NCBI GenBank assembly: GCA_937892955.1
Contig: CALBKH010000051.1
Span: 22,892 to 86,891 of the forward strand
DNA from: an uncultured Alphaproteobacteria bacterium
Lineage (GTDB): Bacteria; Pseudomonadota; Alphaproteobacteria; Rhizobiales; Ancalomicrobiaceae
DNA: 64,000 nucleotides
Direction: 5' to 3'
The notes under the pieces were generated by a model. It did not search any database. It saw only the letters and a program-made list of their open reading frames with translations, and had not been told where the DNA came from. Below, one piece after another: positions 62,053 through 64,000 of the stretch. Positions within the stretch are counted from its first letter, which is position 1; each line of letters begins with the position of its first letter. The position numbers and the translations under genes were made by a program.

Positions 62053-63198
62053 ATGACCGAGATCACGCGAGTGGAAGACGCCGTCGAACAACCGAGCCCA
62101 GCCACGGCCGCCGCGCCCGCGACGGCCGAACCCACCCCGAAACCGGTGAGACCTTCGAGGCCCGCGCGCCCGCGCAAGACGCCGGTCACCATCGCGGCGC
62201 CCGTCGAGGCGACCGAGCCCGCCGAGGCGGCCGAGGACGGCCTCGAGGACGTGGTCATCCCCGATCCGGAAGCCTTCAAGAAGCTCGAAAAGGCGCCCAA
62301 GCAGGACGGCGGCGCCACGCGCCATCTCCTCGCCGAGATGCGCCACGACCCGGAGGCGATCGCCCACGTCTTCGAGAGCGGCGAATACCCCTACAAGACC
62401 AAGATGCGCACCAAGGTCTACGAGGCGCACAAGCTCGAGCTCCAGCGCGAGTTGTTGCGCCTCCAGCGCTGGGTCGAGGAGACCGGCGAACGCATCATCA
62501 TGCTCTTCGAGGGACGCGACGCCGCCGGCAAGGGCGGCACCATCAAACGCTACATGGAGCACCTCAATCCGCGGACCGCTCGCGTCGTCGCCCTCCAGAA
62601 ACCGACCGAGCGCGAGAAGACCCAATGGTACTTCCAGCGCTACATCGCCCATCTGCCGGCCGCCGGCGAGATCGTGATGTTCGACCGCTCCTGGTACAAC
62701 CGCGCCGGTGTCGAGCGTGTCATGGGCTTCTGCTCGCCCACCGAATACCTCGAGTTCATGCGCCAGGCCCCCGAGTTCGAGCGCATGCTCACCCGCTCCG
62801 GCATCCGTCTGGTGAAGTACTGGTTCTCGGTCACCCGCGAGGAACAGAAGCGCCGCTTCGACAGCCGCGAGCACGACCCGTTGAAGCAGTGGAAGCTGTC
62901 GCCGATCGACCGCGCCTCGCTCGACAAGTGGGACGACTACACCGAGGCCAAGGAGGCGATGTTCTTCTACACCGACACCGCCGACGCGCCGTGGACGATC
63001 ATCAAGTCGAACGACAAGATGCGCGCCCGCCTCAACTGCATGCAGCACTTCCTGACGACCATGCCCTATCCCAACAAGGACAAGAGCACCGTCACCGGCC
63101 CCGATCCGCTCATCGTCGGCTCGACCGAGCACGTCATCGGCCGCGACAGCAAGCTGCTCGGCAAGGTGATGCACCCGGAGCTGAAGCGCGGTCGCTGA
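62053..63198 (+). CDS. ppk2: Polyphosphate kinase 2
   Basis: A 381-residue class I PPK2 that phosphorylates nucleoside diphosphates with polyphosphate. The catalytic part (about 100-381) has Walker A FEGRDAAGKGGTIKRYMEHL at about 152-171, Walker B EIVMFDRSWYNRAGVERVMG, the lid segment with SREHDPLKQWKLSPID, and a final domain with TIIKSNDKMRARLNCMQHFL. The first 65 residues are a low-complexity Pro/Ala/Lys lead not needed for the fold. The ATG at 62053 follows AGAGGGGTGGAC. It is cytoplasmic. Confidence 0.95.
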   Translation: MTEITRVEDAVEQPSPATAAAPATAEPTPKPVRPSRPARPRKTPVTIAAPVEATEPAEAAEDGLEDVVIPDPEAFKKLEKAPKQDGGATRHLLAEMRHDPEAIAHVFESGEYPYKTKMRTKVYEAHKLELQRELLRLQRWVEETGERIIMLFEGRDAAGKGGTIKRYMEHLNPRTARVVALQKPTEREKTQWYFQRYIAHLPAAGEIVMFDRSWYNRAGVERVMGFCSPTEYLEFMRQAPEFERMLTRSGIRLVKYWFSVTREEQKRRFDSREHDPLKQWKLSPIDRASLDKWDDYTEAKEAMFFYTDTADAPWTIIKSNDKMRARLNCMQHFLTTMPYPNKDKSTVTGPDPLIVGSTEHVIGRDSKLLGKVMHPELKRGR

Positions 63199-63201
63199 GA
63201 C

Positions 63202-63229
63202 GGACTTCGGATGCATGCATCCGAAGTCC
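63202..63229. repeat. Perfect 28-bp palindrome downstream of ppk2
   Basis: GGACTTCGGATGCA (63202-63215) is followed directly by its reverse complement (63216-63229), with no loop. It starts four bases after the ppk2 stop. The arms contain TTCGGA, also found in hairpin 1 of the structured repeats A, B and C. It may stabilise the transcript end or be a solo hairpin of that family; there is no T run. Confidence 0.6.
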
Positions 63230-63327
63230 CGATCTCGCATGTGACCGGCGACATTTCACGGCGACCACCTATGATCTCTCGGCCTCGGGATCGCTCCCGG
63301 GGCCGATTCGCTTACTGGGAGGCCGCC

Positions 63328-63942
63328 GTGCCCCGGATCACCAACGTCGTCTTCGACTTCGGCAACGTCCTGTTGCGCTACGACCCCCGCCTCCTCTACG
63401 ACACCTTCTTCCCCGATCCGGCGAAACGCGACTGGTTCATCGAGGAGATCGTCGCCGACGCCTGGAACCGCGAGATGGACCGCGGCCGCCCCTTCGCCGA
63501 GGGTATCGCCGAGCGCGTCGCGCTCCACCCCGAATGGGAGACCGAGATCCGCGCCTGGGACGAGCGCTGGCACGAGATGGTGCCCGGCCTGATCGAGGAG
63601 ACCGTCGCCATCCGCGACCGGCTGGCGGCGCGCGGCGTGCCGCTCTACGCCATCACCAACTTCTCCGCCGAGAAATATGCCGACGTCCTCGTCCGCTACC
63701 CCACCCTCGGCGACTTCGTCGACATCGTCGTCTCCGCCCACGAGAAGCTGTTGAAACCGGATCCGGCGATCTATCGGGTGCTGACCGAACGCAACGGCCT
63801 CGACCCGGCCTCCTGCCTGTTCATCGACGACGTCCCGGCCAACGTCGAGGGCGCCCGCGCGATCGGTATGCAGGCGGTCCGATTCGTCTCGCCCGAGCAA
63901 CTCGCCCGCGATCTCGCCGCCCTCGGCGTCGCCGTCGACTGA
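63328..63942 (+). CDS. HAD-superfamily hydrolase, YihX-like
   Basis: A 204-residue phosphatase-type HAD protein. Motif I is VVFDFGNVLL (nucleophile Asp; the second Asp is replaced by Asn-containing GNV as in YihX). Motif II is AITNFS, motif III Lys is in KLLKPDPAIYRVL, and motif IV is CLFIDDVPANVEGARAIG. YihX releases phosphate from glucose-1-phosphate; the substrate here is not known. I choose GTG at 63328 with GGGAGG six bases upstream; the frame is open to 63211 but the extra part lacks similarity. The last 58 bases of the window hold no gene. Confidence 0.9.
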   Translation: MPRITNVVFDFGNVLLRYDPRLLYDTFFPDPAKRDWFIEEIVADAWNREMDRGRPFAEGIAERVALHPEWETEIRAWDERWHEMVPGLIEETVAIRDRLAARGVPLYAITNFSAEKYADVLVRYPTLGDFVDIVVSAHEKLLKPDPAIYRVLTERNGLDPASCLFIDDVPANVEGARAIGMQAVRFVSPEQLARDLAALGVAVD

Positions 63943-64000
63943 GGGCTCATGAGACCTGTGCGCGGTTGGACCATCATGTTGATTTGATGCGTTTAATGTG

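Noticed and set aside
63943..64000. Possible start of another structured repeat (GGGCTCATGA, as in copy A)
   Set aside because: Only ten bases match, no TGATAC precedes them, and the window ends before a partner arm could be seen.

Overview
The window is about 64 kb of very GC-rich, gene-dense bacterial chromosome. The gene families and gene order point to an alphaproteobacterium of the order Hyphomicrobiales (Rhizobiales). Evidence: irr divergent from fabA-fabB-fabI, the ffs-dnaX-ybaB block, a zapA/DUF4164 pair beside 5-formyl-THF cyclo-ligase, a DnaX with a degenerate zinc module, an RcdA/DUF1465 protein and an EttA-type ABC-F protein. No genus is claimed. I see no tRNA or rRNA gene, CRISPR array, transposase or prophage gene.

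Layout. 1-4.4 kb: DUF934 protein (sulfite-reduction context), [2Fe-2S] ferredoxin, NUDIX hydrolase, SRP RNA, dnaX and ybaB. 4.4-11.5 kb: Holliday-junction genes on the minus strand, with ruvB separated from ruvC-ruvA and yebC upstream. Between them lie a secreted protein, a WYL regulator with a VOC protein, an exported rubredoxin with an unusual CX4C site, and the stump of an LprI-type gene. 11.9-16 kb: soluble PAS chemotaxis transducer, ymdB, 5-FCL, a probable 6S RNA, zapA and DUF4164. 16.4-21.6 kb: gap-pgk-thiE-like, Sel1 protein, suhB. 21.6-30 kb: M50-CBS protease, class II amidotransferase, ettA, lysA, ABC exporter, rpmE. 30-41 kb: EamA exporter, PLP aminotransferase, MFS transporter, fabI/fabB/fabA, irr, lepA and small secreted proteins. 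41.5-46.9 kb: three TadE/TadG-type genes, a TPP-riboswitch-controlled ThiX/ThiY pair, panB. 47-54 kb: membrane protein, purA, GGDEF protein, two EamA transporters, rcdA. 54-64 kb: small hypothetical, GNAT, ExbB/MotA-like plus OmpA/MotB-like pair, complete TAXI-TRAP transporter, ppk2 and a HAD hydrolase.

Most content is ordinary housekeeping sequence. The least ordinary signal is intergenic: a family of structured repeats. Two 132-bp copies (4399-4530 and 55162-55293) share an outer TGATAC/GTATCA closing stem and a conserved central block. Their first and third hairpins differ in sequence between copies but stay self-complementary. A 128-bp relative (53435-53562), a related three-hairpin block (22758-22872) and a mini-copy (7110-7139) belong with them. 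Five protein genes end with a TGA that is the first three bases of this element's TGATAC terminus. A second structured family sits in tandem behind lepA (40398-40600). A more familiar class of inverted-pair repeats occurs at 8951-9107, 27396-27549 and 60541-60710.

Other points worth a look: a strong minus-strand terminator at 54275-54305 with no gene upstream (candidate sRNA), an attenuator-like hairpin before rpmE, a shared AT-rich motif upstream of two small secreted-protein genes flanking lepA, a thiamine-precursor ABC system without an ATPase gene beside it, and a GGDEF protein whose receiver lacks the phospho-acceptor Asp. All calls come from reading the sequence; no database search was run.
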